Part shown: in pieces, positions 50,278-60,273 of the stretch | How the letters are laid out: every line of letters starts with the position of its first letter | How positions within the stretch are numbered: position 1 is the first letter of the stretch | From: Compostimonas suwonensis | GTDB taxonomy: Bacteria; Actinomycetota; Actinomycetes; Actinomycetales; Microbacteriaceae | Assembly: GCF_002797855.1 (NCBI RefSeq) | Contig: NZ_PGFB01000001.1 | Coordinates: 682,001 to 746,000, forward strand | Direction: 5' to 3' | Length of the DNA stretch: 64,000 nt | Made by a program: the position numbers and the translations under genes | Notes under the pieces: generated by a model | What the model saw: the letters and a program-made list of their open reading frames with translations, nothing else | Told to the model about the DNA's origin: nothing | Databases searched by the model: none

Positions 50278-50930
50278 TACACGAGCCCTTCGGTGTCGCG
50301 CTGCATCCTCTCGCCGACGTTGAACGCGAAGGCGACCGCCGCGACGCCGAGGCCGATCGTGAGCCAGGTGCCGGGGAAGTCGAAGCGGTAGGCCGTGCCG
50401 AGCGGTGTCGTCGTGCTGCCGCCCGTGATCTCCTGGGTGACGAGCGTGTTCGCCCAGGTGCTGAAGAGCTCGACGCCCGAGCCGAAGACGATGAGGGCGA
50501 AGGCGGTGACGGCGAGCATGATCGTCATAGACCGCACGAAGGGGCGCCGCCGCAGCACCCGCAGGCACAGGAAGACGACCGAGCCCCCGACGGCCAGGAT
50601 CATGAGGAGGCCGAGCACGTTCTGCAGCGAGACGAGCCACGCGACGGCGGGACTCACGTGCGAGACGGTGAGCCAGACGTCCGTCGACCGCGAGGCGGTC
50701 TCGACGACGGCCGTGCCCGTGGAGGGGAAGGGCAGGGAGGGGGTGGTGAAGCCGCCGGGCAGCTGGAAGGTCCAGATGTCGTCGGCGAGCTTCTGCCTCA
50801 GCGAGAGGAAGGCTCCCGTGACGGTGAGCGCGAGATAGAGCACGGAGAGCATGATGATCGCTCTCAGGATCACGCGCTCCACGGTCGTGAGTGCGCGGCG
50901 GGCGATGGCGGCGGGGCTCAGAACGGACAT
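50277..50930 (-). CDS. DUF2975 membrane protein
   Basis: A 217-aa protein with four helices (about residues 22-45, 100-122, 130-152 and 180-205), matching DUF2975. It is the first gene of the operon with the XRE regulator; the loop between helices 1 and 2 faces outside. The function is unknown. An AT-rich palindrome lies just upstream of the ATG. Confidence 0.88.
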   Translation of the reverse strand: MSVLSPAAIARRALTTVERVILRAIIMLSVLYLALTVTGAFLSLRQKLADDIWTFQLPGGFTTPSLPFPSTGTAVVETASRSTDVWLTVSHVSPAVAWLVSLQNVLGLLMILAVGGSVVFLCLRVLRRRPFVRSMTIMLAVTAFALIVFGSGVELFSTWANTLVTQEITGGSTTTPLGTAYRFDFPGTWLTIGLGVAAVAFAFNVGERMQRDTEGLV

Positions 50931-50943
50931 GGCAACCTAACGA

Positions 50944-50969
50944 TTATCGATATTAACGAATATCGTTAA
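50944..50969. promoter_or_regulatory. Operator-like palindrome of the DUF2975-XRE operon
   Basis: CGATATT (50948-50954) and AATATCG (50959-50965) form a perfect inverted repeat around AACG, extended by TTA/TAA pairs outside. A TAGGTT -10-like box lies between it and the ATG. Repression by the XRE protein is likely. Confidence 0.6.
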
Positions 50970-51127
50970 GTTACGACTCCGGATGCCGGGAGTCAACCCT
51001 GCGTCGTGCGGGCGGCCGCGGCATCCGTAACGCCCACGGCGAACAGGGGACGTATACCCGGCCTCCCGTCGTTACCATCTTTGTAAGCGGCGCCGACCTC
51101 TGCCCCGGCACCGCGCAAGGAGTGAAG

Positions 51128-53653
51128 ATGTTCGAGAGATTTACCGACCGTGCCCGCCGCGTCGTCGTCTTGGCCCAAGAAGAGGCCAAGATGCTCAACC
51201 ACAACTACATCGGAACCGAGCACATCCTGCTCGGTCTCATCCACGAGGGTGAGGGTGTAGCCGCGAAGGCGCTCGAGTCCCTGGGTATTTCGCTTGATGC
51301 CGTGCGCGAGCAGGTGCAAGACATCATCGGCCAGGGCCAGCAGCAGCCGACCGGCCACATCCCGTTCACGCCACGTGCCAAGAAGGTGCTCGAGCTCAGC
51401 CTCCGCGAGGCTCTGCAGCTCGGCCACAACTACATCGGAACCGAGCACATCCTGCTCGGCCTCATCCGTGAGGGCGAAGGCGTGGCAGCGCAGGTCCTCG
51501 TGAAGCTCGGCGCCGACCTCAACCGCGTGCGCCAGCAGGTCATCCAGCTGCTCTCCGGCTACCAGGGCAAGGAGCAGGTCGCCGTGGGCGGCAACGAGCA
51601 GGCCGGGCAGCAGGCGGGCTCGCAGATCCTCGACCAGTTCGGCCGCAACCTCACCCAGGCCGCGCGCGACAACAAGCTCGACCCGGTGATCGGCCGCGAG
51701 AAGGAGATGGAGCGGGTCATGCAGATCCTCTCCCGCCGCTCCAAGAACAACCCCGTGCTGATCGGCGAGCCCGGCGTCGGCAAGACCGCCGTCGTCGAGG
51801 GCCTCGCCCAGGCCATCGTCAAGGGCGACGTGCCCGAGACGCTCAAAGACAAGCAGCTCTACACGCTCGACCTCGGCTCGCTCATCGCCGGAAGCCGCTA
51901 CCGCGGCGACTTCGAGGAGCGCCTGAAGAAGGTCACCAAAGAGATCCGCACCCGCGGCGACATCATCACCTTCATCGACGAGATCCACACCCTCGTGGGT
52001 GCGGGCGCCGCAGAGGGCGCGATCGACGCGGCCAGCATCCTCAAGCCGCTCCTCGCGCGCGGCGAGCTGCAGACGATCGGCGCGACCACGCTCGACGAGT
52101 ACCGCAAGCACTTCGAGAAGGATGCCGCGCTCGAGCGCCGTTTCCAGCCCGTGCAGGTGCACGAGCCCACGCTGCCCCACACGATCAACATCCTCAAGGG
52201 GCTCCGCGACAAGTACGAGGCGTTCCACAAGGTGTCGATCACCGACGGCGCGATCGTCGCGGCGGCCAACCTGGCCGACCGCTACGTCGCCGACCGCTTC
52301 CTGCCCGACAAGGCCATCGACCTGATCGACGAGGCCGGCGCCCGCCTGCGCCTCTCGATCCTCTCCTCGCCGCCCGAGCTGCGGGAGTTCGACGAGAAGA
52401 TCCAGGCCGTGCGCGTCAACAAGGAGGCCGCGATCGAGGAGCAGGACTTCGAGAAGGCCGCGGGCCTGCGCGACGAGGAGAAGAACCTCCTCGGCGAGCG
52501 TCTGCGCCTCGAGAAGCAGTGGAGGGCCGGAGAGGTCAAGACCACGGCCGAGGTCGATGAGGGACTCATCGCCGAGGTGCTGGCCCAGGCCACCGGCATC
52601 CCGGTCTTCAAGCTCACCGAAGAGGAGTCCTCGCGGCTCATCTTCATGGAGCGCGCCCTGCACCAGCGTGTCATCGGGCAGGAGGAGGCCATCTCCGTGC
52701 TGGCCAAGACCATCCGCCGCACGCGTGCCGGCCTCAAAGACCCGAAGCGCCCCAGCGGCTCGTTCATCTTCGCCGGCCCCACGGGCGTCGGCAAGACCGA
52801 GCTCGCCAAGGCGCTCGCCGAGTTCCTGTTCGACGACGAAGACGCCATGATCGCGCTCGACATGAGCGAGTACGGCGAGAAGCACACCGTCTCGCGGCTG
52901 TTCGGCGCCCCTCCCGGGTTCGTCGGATTCGAGGAGGGCGGCCAGCTCACCGAGAAGGTGCGCCGCAAGCCGTTCAGCGTCGTGCTCTTCGACGAGATCG
53001 AGAAGGCCCACCCCGACATCTTCAACTCGCTCCTCCAGATCCTGGAGGAGGGCCGGCTGACGGATGGCCAGGGCCGGGTCGTCGACTTCAAGAACACCGT
53101 GATCATCATGACGACCAACCTCGGCACGAAGGACATCACGGGCGGTCCCGTCGGCTTCCAGATCGAGGGCGACACCGCCACCGGCTACAGCCGTATGAAG
53201 GGCAAGGTCGTCGAAGAGCTGAAGAAGCACTTCAAGCCCGAGTTCCTGAACCGCGTCGACGAGACGATCGTGTTCCCGCAGCTCAGCAAGGACGAGCTCC
53301 TGCAGATCGTCGACCTGTTCATCAAGCGGCTCTCGGACCGCCTGCTCGACCGCGACATGACGATCAAGCTCGAGCTCGCCGCGAAGGAGCAGCTCATCAA
53401 GGTGGGCTTCGACCCGGCGCTCGGCGCACGGCCTCTGCGCCGTGCGGTGCAGCACGAGATCGAAGACGCACTGAGCGAGCGCATCCTGCACGGCGACCTG
53501 AACGCGGGCGACCACGTGCACGTCGACTTCATCGACGGCGAGTTCGTCTTCACGACGACGCAGCGGGCGGATGCCGTGGGCGTGGGCATCAACGCCAGTG
53601 CGGCACTCGGCACCGGAGCTGCCACCCCCGACCTCGCGGCCGCGGGCGAGTAA
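51128..53653 (+). CDS. clpC: ATP-dependent Clp protease ATP-binding subunit ClpC
   Basis: An 841-aa Hsp100 unfoldase working with ClpP. The double Clp_N repeat is clear: [20 protein letters not shown] and [21 protein letters not shown]1 has Walker A GEPGVGKT, a UVR middle segment ([19 protein letters not shown]) follows, and AAA2 has Walker A GPTGVGKT and the [30 protein letters not shown] block. A Gly/Ala-rich tail ends the protein. The ATG at 51128 is two codons inside a longer frame and is preceded by AAGGAG. Confidence 0.97.
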   Translation: MFERFTDRARRVVVLAQEEAKMLNHNYIGTEHILLGLIHEGEGVAAKALESLGISLDAVREQVQDIIGQGQQQPTGHIPFTPRAKKVLELSLREALQLGHNYIGTEHILLGLIREGEGVAAQVLVKLGADLNRVRQQVIQLLSGYQGKEQVAVGGNEQAGQQAGSQILDQFGRNLTQAARDNKLDPVIGREKEMERVMQILSRRSKNNPVLIGEPGVGKTAVVEGLAQAIVKGDVPETLKDKQLYTLDLGSLIAGSRYRGDFEERLKKVTKEIRTRGDIITFIDEIHTLVGAGAAEGAIDAASILKPLLARGELQTIGATTLDEYRKHFEKDAALERRFQPVQVHEPTLPHTINILKGLRDKYEAFHKVSITDGAIVAAANLADRYVADRFLPDKAIDLIDEAGARLRLSILSSPPELREFDEKIQAVRVNKEAAIEEQDFEKAAGLRDEEKNLLGERLRLEKQWRAGEVKTTAEVDEGLIAEVLAQATGIPVFKLTEEESSRLIFMERALHQRVIGQEEAISVLAKTIRRTRAGLKDPKRPSGSFIFAGPTGVGKTELAKALAEFLFDDEDAMIALDMSEYGEKHTVSRLFGAPPGFVGFEEGGQLTEKVRRKPFSVVLFDEIEKAHPDIFNSLLQILEEGRLTDGQGRVVDFKNTVIIMTTNLGTKDITGGPVGFQIEGDTATGYSRMKGKVVEELKKHFKPEFLNRVDETIVFPQLSKDELLQIVDLFIKRLSDRLLDRDMTIKLELAAKEQLIKVGFDPALGARPLRRAVQHEIEDALSERILHGDLNAGDHVHVDFIDGEFVFTTTQRADAVGVGINASAALGTGAATPDLAAAGE

Positions 53654-53674
53654 CGCTCCTCGAGCACCCTCACA

Positions 53675-53701
53675 GGGGCCGGTCCTTCTCGGACCGGCCC
53701 C
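53675..53701 (+). terminator. Hairpin terminator after clpC
   Basis: A perfect 11-bp stem GGGGCCGGTCC / GGACCGGCCCC with a 5-base loop, followed by TTCGTCGTT, 21 bases after the stop. Confidence 0.88.
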
Positions 53702-53756
53702 TTCGTCGTTCCTGCACCCCAGCTCCTGCACCCCAGCTCCTGTTCTCAAACCTGTA

Positions 53757-53839
53757 CTCACAACGACGGACTTTTTGCCGAATACGGCCCTGATTGAGGC
53801 GAAAGACTCCACTTCCGGCAGTTTCTCCGTCGTTTTGAG
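53757..53839. repeat. Palindromic element CAAAACGACGGA family, copy 3
   Basis: CTCACAACGACGGA (53757-53770) and TCCGTCGTTTTGAG (53826-53839) pair with one mismatch. The 55-base interior shares TTTTTGCCGAAT and AGGCGAAAG words with the other copies. It lies between the clpC terminator and the GNAT gene. Confidence 0.88.
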
Positions 53840-53921
53840 GGGTGACGGGTGAGGGGTGAGGGGGTGGCGGAGGAGGGAGGGTGTGGATGTCGCATCCGAG
53901 AGCCGGGGTTACCCTGGAAGG

Positions 53922-54431
53922 ATGCCGACCGAATACCAGGTGCGCCGCGCGCGCACGAGCGACGTCCCACGCATCCAAGCGCTTGTGGAGCCTCTCGTGC
54001 AGCGACGAATCCTGCTCGGCAAAGACGCGGTCGTCTTCTACGAGGCCGTGCAGGAGTTCCGGGTCGCGGAGCTGCCCTCGGGTGAGCTTCTCGGCTGCGG
54101 CGCCCTGCACGTTCTGTGGGAGGATCTCGGCGAGGTACGCACTCTCGCCGTCGGCGATGCGTGGCTCGGCACGGGCGTGGGTCACGCCCTTCTCGACCGC
54201 CTCGAGTCCGACGCCCGGGAGCTCGGGCTCAGCCGCCTGTTCTGCCTGACCTTCGAGACCCAGTTCTTCGGGCGCCACGGCTTCGAGCCGATCCCGGAGT
54301 CGATCGTCGCACCGGAGGTCTACGCCGAGATGGTGCGCTCGCCCGACGAGGGCGTCGCGGAGTTCCTCGACCTCTCCCGGGTCAAACCGAACACGCTCGG
54401 CAACACCCGCATGCTCAAGCACCTCTCCTGA
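53922..54431 (+). CDS. Amino-acid N-acetyltransferase (short ArgA-type GNAT)
   Basis: A 169-aa GNAT protein. VRRARTSDVPRIQALVEPLVQRRILLGKD opens the domain, VRTLAVGDAWLGTGVGHALLDRLESDARELGLSRLFCLTFETQFFGRHGF spans the acetyl-CoA loop and the Phe-Phe-x-x-His-Gly-Phe element of short N-acetylglutamate synthases (as in mycobacterial ArgA). It probably makes N-acetylglutamate from glutamate for arginine synthesis. Its position downstream of clpC resembles other actinobacteria. Confidence 0.9.
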   Translation: MPTEYQVRRARTSDVPRIQALVEPLVQRRILLGKDAVVFYEAVQEFRVAELPSGELLGCGALHVLWEDLGEVRTLAVGDAWLGTGVGHALLDRLESDARELGLSRLFCLTFETQFFGRHGFEPIPESIVAPEVYAEMVRSPDEGVAEFLDLSRVKPNTLGNTRMLKHLS

Positions 54432-54622
54432 GGCCTGTGCCCACGGCTCGTCCGCCCTCGTCCGAGGATCACCTCCCCGCCCCAGGCCCACATATGAGCA
54501 AAGTTGTGTTTGGTTCGCACTTGGCCCTCGTTCGGGTGCCATTAACCTTTTAGACTCCTCGATGTCACGTCATGCGCCTTAGCTGAATAGACGTGGTTTC
54601 AATCGACTGGGGAGTTTTTTCG

Positions 54623-57600
54623 ATGACGAATTCTGTTCGACGACTAAGGAGACTCGGCGTCGCCGCGCTCGTGGGGATGGGCCTCGTGGCCGCGCCTCTC
54701 GCAGTGATGCCGGCCCTGGCAAGCACCGACGGCACGGGTGTCGTCATCAACGAGGTGTACACCAAGGGCGGTAGCGCGGGCGCACCGTTCAACAAGAAGT
54801 TCGTGGAGCTCTACAACCCGGGCGACGCAGCGGTCGACCTGAGCGGATGGTCGCTCCAGTACCGCAGCGCGACCGGCACGGCCATCAACGGGGTGGCGCC
54901 GCTCAGCGGAACCGTCGCAGCCGACGGCCACTTCCTGCTCCAGATCAACGGCAACGGCACCACGGGCGCCGCGCTCCCGACCCCCGACCTCGATCTCGGC
55001 GGCACGCTCAACCCCTCCGGCACGACGGGCACGCTCGTGCTCGCGAAGACGACGAGCGCCGTCACCTTCGGCACGGGCTCGGTGACCGGCCAGGCCGACA
55101 TCGCCGACCTCATCGGCTTCGGCGCCTCCAACGCCTTCGAAGGCGCCGTCAAGCCCGTCGACGGACCGAACGGCACCCCGAACTCCCTCACCCGCACGAA
55201 CTTCGCCGACAGCGACGACAACGCGGCCGACTTCGTCTCGACGACCACGGTGACCCCCGAGAACGCCGCGAGCGACGGCGGCAGCGGCGAGCCCACGGAC
55301 GAGCCCACCGACGAGCCGACGGATGAGCCCACCGACGCACCCGGCGACGTGATCACGATCGCCGAGCTCCAGGGCACGCAAGACGTCTCGGCCAAGAACG
55401 GCCAGACCGTCACGACCCGCGGTCTCGTGACCGCCGCGTACCCGACCGGCGGCTTCAACGGCTACTACATCCAGACCCCGGGCACGGGAGGCGCACTCGA
55501 CCTGGCTGCGCACACCGCATCCGACGCCGTCTTCGTCTACTCCGCCAGCACCGTCTCGCAGGTCGCCGTCGGCGACTACGTCGAGGTCTCCGGCGCTGTG
55601 AGCGAGTTCAACGGCCTCACCGAGCTCACCGTCCCCTCGGCGGCCGGTCTCGAGAAGCTCGACGCGAGCACGGTCACGCCGGTCGCACCCGCGACGGTGA
55701 GCTACCCCGCGGATGCCGCCAAGCGCGAGTCCCTCGAGGGCATGCTGCTCGCACCCCAGGGCCCCTTCACGGTGAGCGACAACTACGACACCAACTTCTA
55801 CGGCGAGATCGGACTCGCGGCCGACACGACGCCGCTCTACAACCCGACCGTCAAGGGTGCCGTCGGCTCCGCCGACTACCTGGCCGCGATCGCGCGCAAC
55901 GCCGCGATCGGGGTCGTCCTCGACGACGGCGCGAGCACCAACTTCAACAGCGCGGCCAACAAGAGCAAGCCGCTTCCCTACCTGTCGACGACGGCCCCCG
56001 TGCGCATCAGCGCTCCCGTGACCTTCACGAAGCCCGTCGTGCTCGACTACCGCAACAACGTGTGGAAGTTCCAGCCCACGACCGAGCTGACCCCGGCCAA
56101 CGCCGCGACCGTCCAGCCGGCCACCTTCGAGAACACCCGACAGGATCACCCGGCAGATGTCGGCGGCGACATCCGTCTCGCGACCTTCAACGTGCTGAAC
56201 TACTTCAGCACCACGGGCGACGAGATCCCCGGCTGCACCTTCTACAACGATCGTGAGGGCAACCACATCGCTGTGAGCGGCGGCTGCGACGCACGCGGCG
56301 CGGCGAACGAGGAGAGCTTCCTCCGTCAGCAGTCGAAGATCGTCGACGCGATCAACGGCCTGGGAGCGGATGTCGTCTCCCTCGAGGAGATCGAGAACTC
56401 GCTCAAGTTCGGCAAGGACCGCGACGACGCCCTCTCGAACATCGTCGACGCCCTCAACGCCGACCTCGGCAGCGAGGCATGGGACTACGTGCGCTCGCCC
56501 GCCGTGCTGCCCGCCGATGAAGACGTCATCCGCACGGCCTTCATCTACAAGAAGGACACGATCAAGACGGTCGGCGACGCGAAGATCCTGACCGACTCGC
56601 CCGCGTTCACCAACGCCCGCGAGCCGCAGGCCCAGGAGTTCGAGACGGTCGAGACCGGCGAGGACTTCGTCGTCGTCTCGAACCACCTCAAGTCGAAGGG
56701 CAACAGCACGCCGCCCGCCACCGGCGACAACGCCGACACGGGCTCGGGCACGGGCGCCTTCAACGGCGACCGCACCCGCCAGGCCACGGCTCTCGTCGCC
56801 TTCGCCAGCTCCTTCGCGACGGCAGCCGGAACCGACAGGGTCTTCCTCGTCGGCGACTTCAACTCCTACGCCAAGGAAGACCCGATCGCGGTCGTCGAAG
56901 GCGCCGGATACATCAACCAGGGCGCCAAGAGCGGCAAGGAGACCTACGCCTTCGACGGCGCGATCGGCTCGCTCGACTACGTCTTCGCCTCGCCGTCGGC
57001 CGACGCCATGGTGACCGGCACCGACGTGTGGAACATCAACTCGGTCGAGTCCGTCGCCCTCGAGTACAGCCGCTACAACTACAACGCGCTGAACCTCTAC
57101 GCCGCCGGTCCCTTCCGCTCCTCCGACCACGACCCGATCGTCGTCGGCCTGCAGACTGAGGACGCGAACGCGCCGGTCGAGCTCAACCTGCTGAACATCA
57201 ACGACTTCCACGGTCGTATCGATGCCAACACGGTCAAGTTCGCCGGCACGGTCGAGAAGCTGCGTGCGGCCGCGGGCGAGGAGAACACGCTGTTCCTCTC
57301 CGCCGGAGACAACATCGGCGCCTCGCTCTTCGCCTCCTCGTCGCAGCAGGACCAGCCGACGCTCGATGTGCTGAACGCTCTCGGCCTCCAGGCCTCGGCG
57401 GTGGGCAACCACGAGTTCGACCAGGGCTTCTCCGACCTCGACGGACGGGTCAGCGACGAGGCGGACTTCCCGTACCTCGGCGCGAACGTCTACGAGAAGG
57501 GCACCCAGACCCCGGCTCTGCAGGAGTACGAGACCTTCGAGGTCGACGGCCTCACGGTCGGCGTCATCGGCGCGATCACGCAGGAGACCCCGTCCCTCGT

Positions 57601-59545
57601 GTCCCCTGCCGGTGTGAGCACCCTCGACTTCGGCGACCCGGTCGACGCGGTCAACCGCGTCGCGGCCGAGCTCTCCGACGGCGACGAGGCGAACGGCGAA
57701 GCCGATGTCATCGTGGCCGAGTACCACGAGGGCGCGGGCGCGGGCATCCCGGACGGCGCGACCCTCGAGCAGGAGATCGCCGCAGGCGGGGCCTTCGCCA
57801 AGATCGCGACGCAGACCTCGGCCGATGTCGATGCGATCTTCACCGGTCACACCCACAAGCAGTACGCGTGGGAGGGCCCGATCCCCGGTGTGACGGGTCA
57901 GACCCGTCCGATCGTCCAGACCGGCAACTACGGCGAGAACATCGGCCAGATCACGCTGACGGTCGACCCGGCCACGGGTGACGTGACCGCCCACACGGCC
58001 AGCAACGTGGCTCGCACGACAGACGCCGATGACGCGCTCGTCGCCGCCTACCCGCGGGTCGCCGACGTGAAGACGATCGTCGACGCCGCTCTGGAGCGGG
58101 CCGACGAGGTCGGCAGCCAGCCGGTCGGGTCGGTGTCGAAAGACATCACCACCGCATTCGCCGGCGGCAGCTACGTCGACGGGTTCTACACGGGCGGCCT
58201 CCGCGACGACCGGGGATCCGAGTCGACGCTGGGCAACCTCGTCGCCGACTCGCTCGTCGCGTCCCTCGGCTCCGACGAGCGTGGTGGCGCTCAGATCGGC
58301 GTGGTGAACCCCGGCGGTCTGCGCGACGAGCTGCGCTACGAGCCCGACGGCACGATCACCTTCGCCGAGGCGAACGCCGTGCTGCCCTTCGTCAACAACC
58401 TCTGGACCACGACCCTCACCGGTGCGCAGTTCAAGCAGGTGCTCGAAGAGCAGTGGCAGCGCGACGCGGACGGCGCCACGCCCAGCCGCCCGTATCTGGC
58501 TCTGGGGCTCTCCGACAACGTGAGCTACACGTACGACGAGACCCGTGAGCGCGACGACCGGATCACCTCGATCACGATCGACGGCCAGCCGATCGACCTC
58601 GCGGCCTCGTACCGCATCGGGTCGTTCAACTTCCTCCTGCAGGGCGGCGACAACTTCTGGACCTTCGCCGACGGAGCCGACACCAAGGACTCCGGTCTCA
58701 TCGACCGGGACGCCTGGATGCAGTACATCGGCGACAACAGCCCGCTGTCACCGTCGTTCGACCGCCGCGGGGTCGCGGTCAGCGGCATCCCGACGGAGTC
58801 GGTGCAGACCGGTTCGCAGGTGACCGTCGACGTCTCGAAGCTCAACCTCACCTCGCTCGGCAGCCCGGCCAACACCGAGCTGACGATCAGCTGGCCGGGC
58901 AGCGACGCGGAGTTCGCTCCCGTCGCCGTGTCGGCGGAAGGCTCCGCTCAGGTCACGGTCACGGTTCCCGAGGATGCGGCCGGCTCGGCCGGCTTCGTGC
59001 TCACGGCGACCGAGTCGGGCACGGTCGTGCGGATTCCGCTGACCGTCGTCGCAGGCCCGGGAACCGGGACGGGCGAGCCGCAGGAGCAGCCGGTGGCGGC
59101 TGACGAGTCGGCCATCACTCCGGAGCTCGAGAACCAGGTCACGATCCCGGACCGCGAGTACAAGGCCGGCGACACGGTTGTGGTGACCGTGGGCGCCGAG
59201 CACGCCGGCGAGTGGGTGTCGGTGTGGATCCGTTCGACCCCGATCAGCCTCGGCTGGCACCAGGTCAACGCGGAAGGCACGGTCACGGTGACCCTGCCCG
59301 CCGATGTTCCCACCGGTGAGCACCGCCTCGTCGTGCAGGCCGCCGACGGAAGCGTGATCGGCTGGACGGCGATCACGATCGTCGCCGACTCGGGTTCGAC
59401 GCCGCCGCCGACCTCGGGCCTCGCCTCGACGGGTGCGAACGTGGTTCCGTGGATCGTCGGTGGCGGCGTCCTGCTGCTGCTCGGCGCCGTGGCCCTCATC
59501 CTGGGTCTGCGCCGCCGCAAGGCAGGCGGGGTGCAATCCGAATAA
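54623..59545 (+). CDS. Giant secreted nuclease/5'-nucleotidase fusion (ExeM/NucH-UshA type) with LASTG tail
   Basis: A 1640-aa exported protein. In order: signal peptide (cleaved near PALAS); a lamin-tail domain (VVINEVYTKGGSAGAPFNKKFVELYN); a DEPTDEPTDEPTDE linker; an OB-fold region; an endonuclease/exonuclease/phosphatase domain (IRLATFNVLNYFS, DVVSLEEIENS, VVVSNHLKSKG, VFLVGDFNSYAKED, FRSSDHDPIVV); a calcineurin-like 5'-nucleotidase (LLNINDFHGRID, FLSAGDNIGAS, AVGNHEFDQG, AIFTGHTHK) and its C-terminal domain (GNLVADSLV, YRIGSFNFLLQGGDNFW). An Ig-like module shared with the M14 peptidase, then LASTG, a helix and RRRKAGG follow. It can cut extracellular DNA and dephosphorylate the resulting nucleotides. 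The ATG is preceded by GGGGAG. Confidence 0.93.
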   Translation: MTNSVRRLRRLGVAALVGMGLVAAPLAVMPALASTDGTGVVINEVYTKGGSAGAPFNKKFVELYNPGDAAVDLSGWSLQYRSATGTAINGVAPLSGTVAADGHFLLQINGNGTTGAALPTPDLDLGGTLNPSGTTGTLVLAKTTSAVTFGTGSVTGQADIADLIGFGASNAFEGAVKPVDGPNGTPNSLTRTNFADSDDNAADFVSTTTVTPENAASDGGSGEPTDEPTDEPTDEPTDAPGDVITIAELQGTQDVSAKNGQTVTTRGLVTAAYPTGGFNGYYIQTPGTGGALDLAAHTASDAVFVYSASTVSQVAVGDYVEVSGAVSEFNGLTELTVPSAAGLEKLDASTVTPVAPATVSYPADAAKRESLEGMLLAPQGPFTVSDNYDTNFYGEIGLAADTTPLYNPTVKGAVGSADYLAAIARNAAIGVVLDDGASTNFNSAANKSKPLPYLSTTAPVRISAPVTFTKPVVLDYRNNVWKFQPTTELTPANAATVQPATFENTRQDHPADVGGDIRLATFNVLNYFSTTGDEIPGCTFYNDREGNHIAVSGGCDARGAANEESFLRQQSKIVDAINGLGADVVSLEEIENSLKFGKDRDDALSNIVDALNADLGSEAWDYVRSPAVLPADEDVIRTAFIYKKDTIKTVGDAKILTDSPAFTNAREPQAQEFETVETGEDFVVVSNHLKSKGNSTPPATGDNADTGSGTGAFNGDRTRQATALVAFASSFATAAGTDRVFLVGDFNSYAKEDPIAVVEGAGYINQGAKSGKETYAFDGAIGSLDYVFASPSADAMVTGTDVWNINSVESVALEYSRYNYNALNLYAAGPFRSSDHDPIVVGLQTEDANAPVELNLLNINDFHGRIDANTVKFAGTVEKLRAAAGEENTLFLSAGDNIGASLFASSSQQDQPTLDVLNALGLQASAVGNHEFDQGFSDLDGRVSDEADFPYLGANVYEKGTQTPALQEYETFEVDGLTVGVIGAITQETPSLVSPAGVSTLDFGDPVDAVNRVAAELSDGDEANGEADVIVAEYHEGAGAGIPDGATLEQEIAAGGAFAKIATQTSADVDAIFTGHTHKQYAWEGPIPGVTGQTRPIVQTGNYGENIGQITLTVDPATGDVTAHTASNVARTTDADDALVAAYPRVADVKTIVDAALERADEVGSQPVGSVSKDITTAFAGGSYVDGFYTGGLRDDRGSESTLGNLVADSLVASLGSDERGGAQIGVVNPGGLRDELRYEPDGTITFAEANAVLPFVNNLWTTTLTGAQFKQVLEEQWQRDADGATPSRPYLALGLSDNVSYTYDETRERDDRITSITIDGQPIDLAASYRIGSFNFLLQGGDNFWTFADGADTKDSGLIDRDAWMQYIGDNSPLSPSFDRRGVAVSGIPTESVQTGSQVTVDVSKLNLTSLGSPANTELTISWPGSDAEFAPVAVSAEGSAQVTVTVPEDAAGSAGFVLTATESGTVVRIPLTVVAGPGTGTGEPQEQPVAADESAITPELENQVTIPDREYKAGDTVVVTVGAEHAGEWVSVWIRSTPISLGWHQVNAEGTVTVTLPADVPTGEHRLVVQAADGSVIGWTAITIVADSGSTPPPTSGLASTGANVVPWIVGGGVLLLLGAVALILGLRRRKAGGVQSE

Positions 59546-59596
59546 ACGCCTGAGGCAATACCGGCGGCGCCGGTGAACCTGACCTAGCCTGGGGTC

Positions 59597-60241
59597 ATGT
59601 CGACGATCAAGAATCCCGTCGGCCCCCAGCCGAGTAAGGTTTACTGGCGCCGCCGTATTGTTGTGGGGCTCGGACTGCTGGCCGTGATCGTCATCGTCGT
59701 GCTGATCATCGTGCGACCGGGCTCGGGCGGCGGCTCTCCGACACCGGCCGCGACGACCACGATGACGTCGACGCCCACCGATCCTCCGGTGCCGAGCACC
59801 TCCATCCCCACGGACGCCGTGCAGGTCGACGGCGAACCGTGCGATCCGGCGAACGTGCAGGTCGCCGCGATCACGGATGCCGACAGCTACGACCCGGGTG
59901 TGCTGCCGCAGCTCTCGCTGAGCATCACCAACTCGGGTGCCGTGTCGTGTGTGATCGACGCCGGCACGGCCGCGCAGGTGTTCACCATCACGAGTGGCGA
60001 TGAGCAGTACTGGACGTCGACGGACTGCCAGACCGACCCGGTGAGCACCGAGGTGACGCTCGAACCGGGTCAGACCTTGAGCTCGAGCGTTCCCGTGCAG
60101 TGGGACCGCACACGGTCCGCAGCCGACACCTGTGACGCGACCGATCGCGAGCAGGTGACCGGCGGGGGAGCGTCGTACTTCCTCACCACGAGCGTCGGCG
60201 GCATCGAGTCGCCCGAAGCGAAGCAGTTCCTGCTCAACTGA
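59597..60241 (+). CDS. Membrane-anchored secreted domain protein (DUF4232-like)
   Basis: A 214-aa protein with an N-terminal anchor helix (about residues 23-44), a Pro/Thr/Ser-rich stalk and an extracellular beta-domain with four cysteines (EPCDPANV, VSCVID, STDCQTD, ADTCDATD) that could form two disulfides. The fold and pattern LSLSITNSGAVSCVIDAGTAAQVFTI resemble DUF4232. The function is unknown. It is co-oriented with, and 51 bases after, the nuclease gene. Confidence 0.75.
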   Translation: MSTIKNPVGPQPSKVYWRRRIVVGLGLLAVIVIVVLIIVRPGSGGGSPTPAATTTMTSTPTDPPVPSTSIPTDAVQVDGEPCDPANVQVAAITDADSYDPGVLPQLSLSITNSGAVSCVIDAGTAAQVFTITSGDEQYWTSTDCQTDPVSTEVTLEPGQTLSSSVPVQWDRTRSAADTCDATDREQVTGGGASYFLTTSVGGIESPEAKQFLLN

Positions 60242-60273
60242 CGCCCCGCCCCGCCCCGCTCGCGGCAGGCGGG

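Noticed and set aside
51000-53812. Minus-strand open frame opposite clpC
   Set aside because: Leu/Glu/Asp/Val-rich shadow of the highly conserved clpC reading frame, without start signal or homology features.
54644-57994. Minus-strand open frame of 1116 codons opposite the nuclease gene
   Set aside because: The translation is a low-complexity Arg/Glu/Val/Gly string with no motif; the plus strand carries a complete multi-domain protein with signal peptide.
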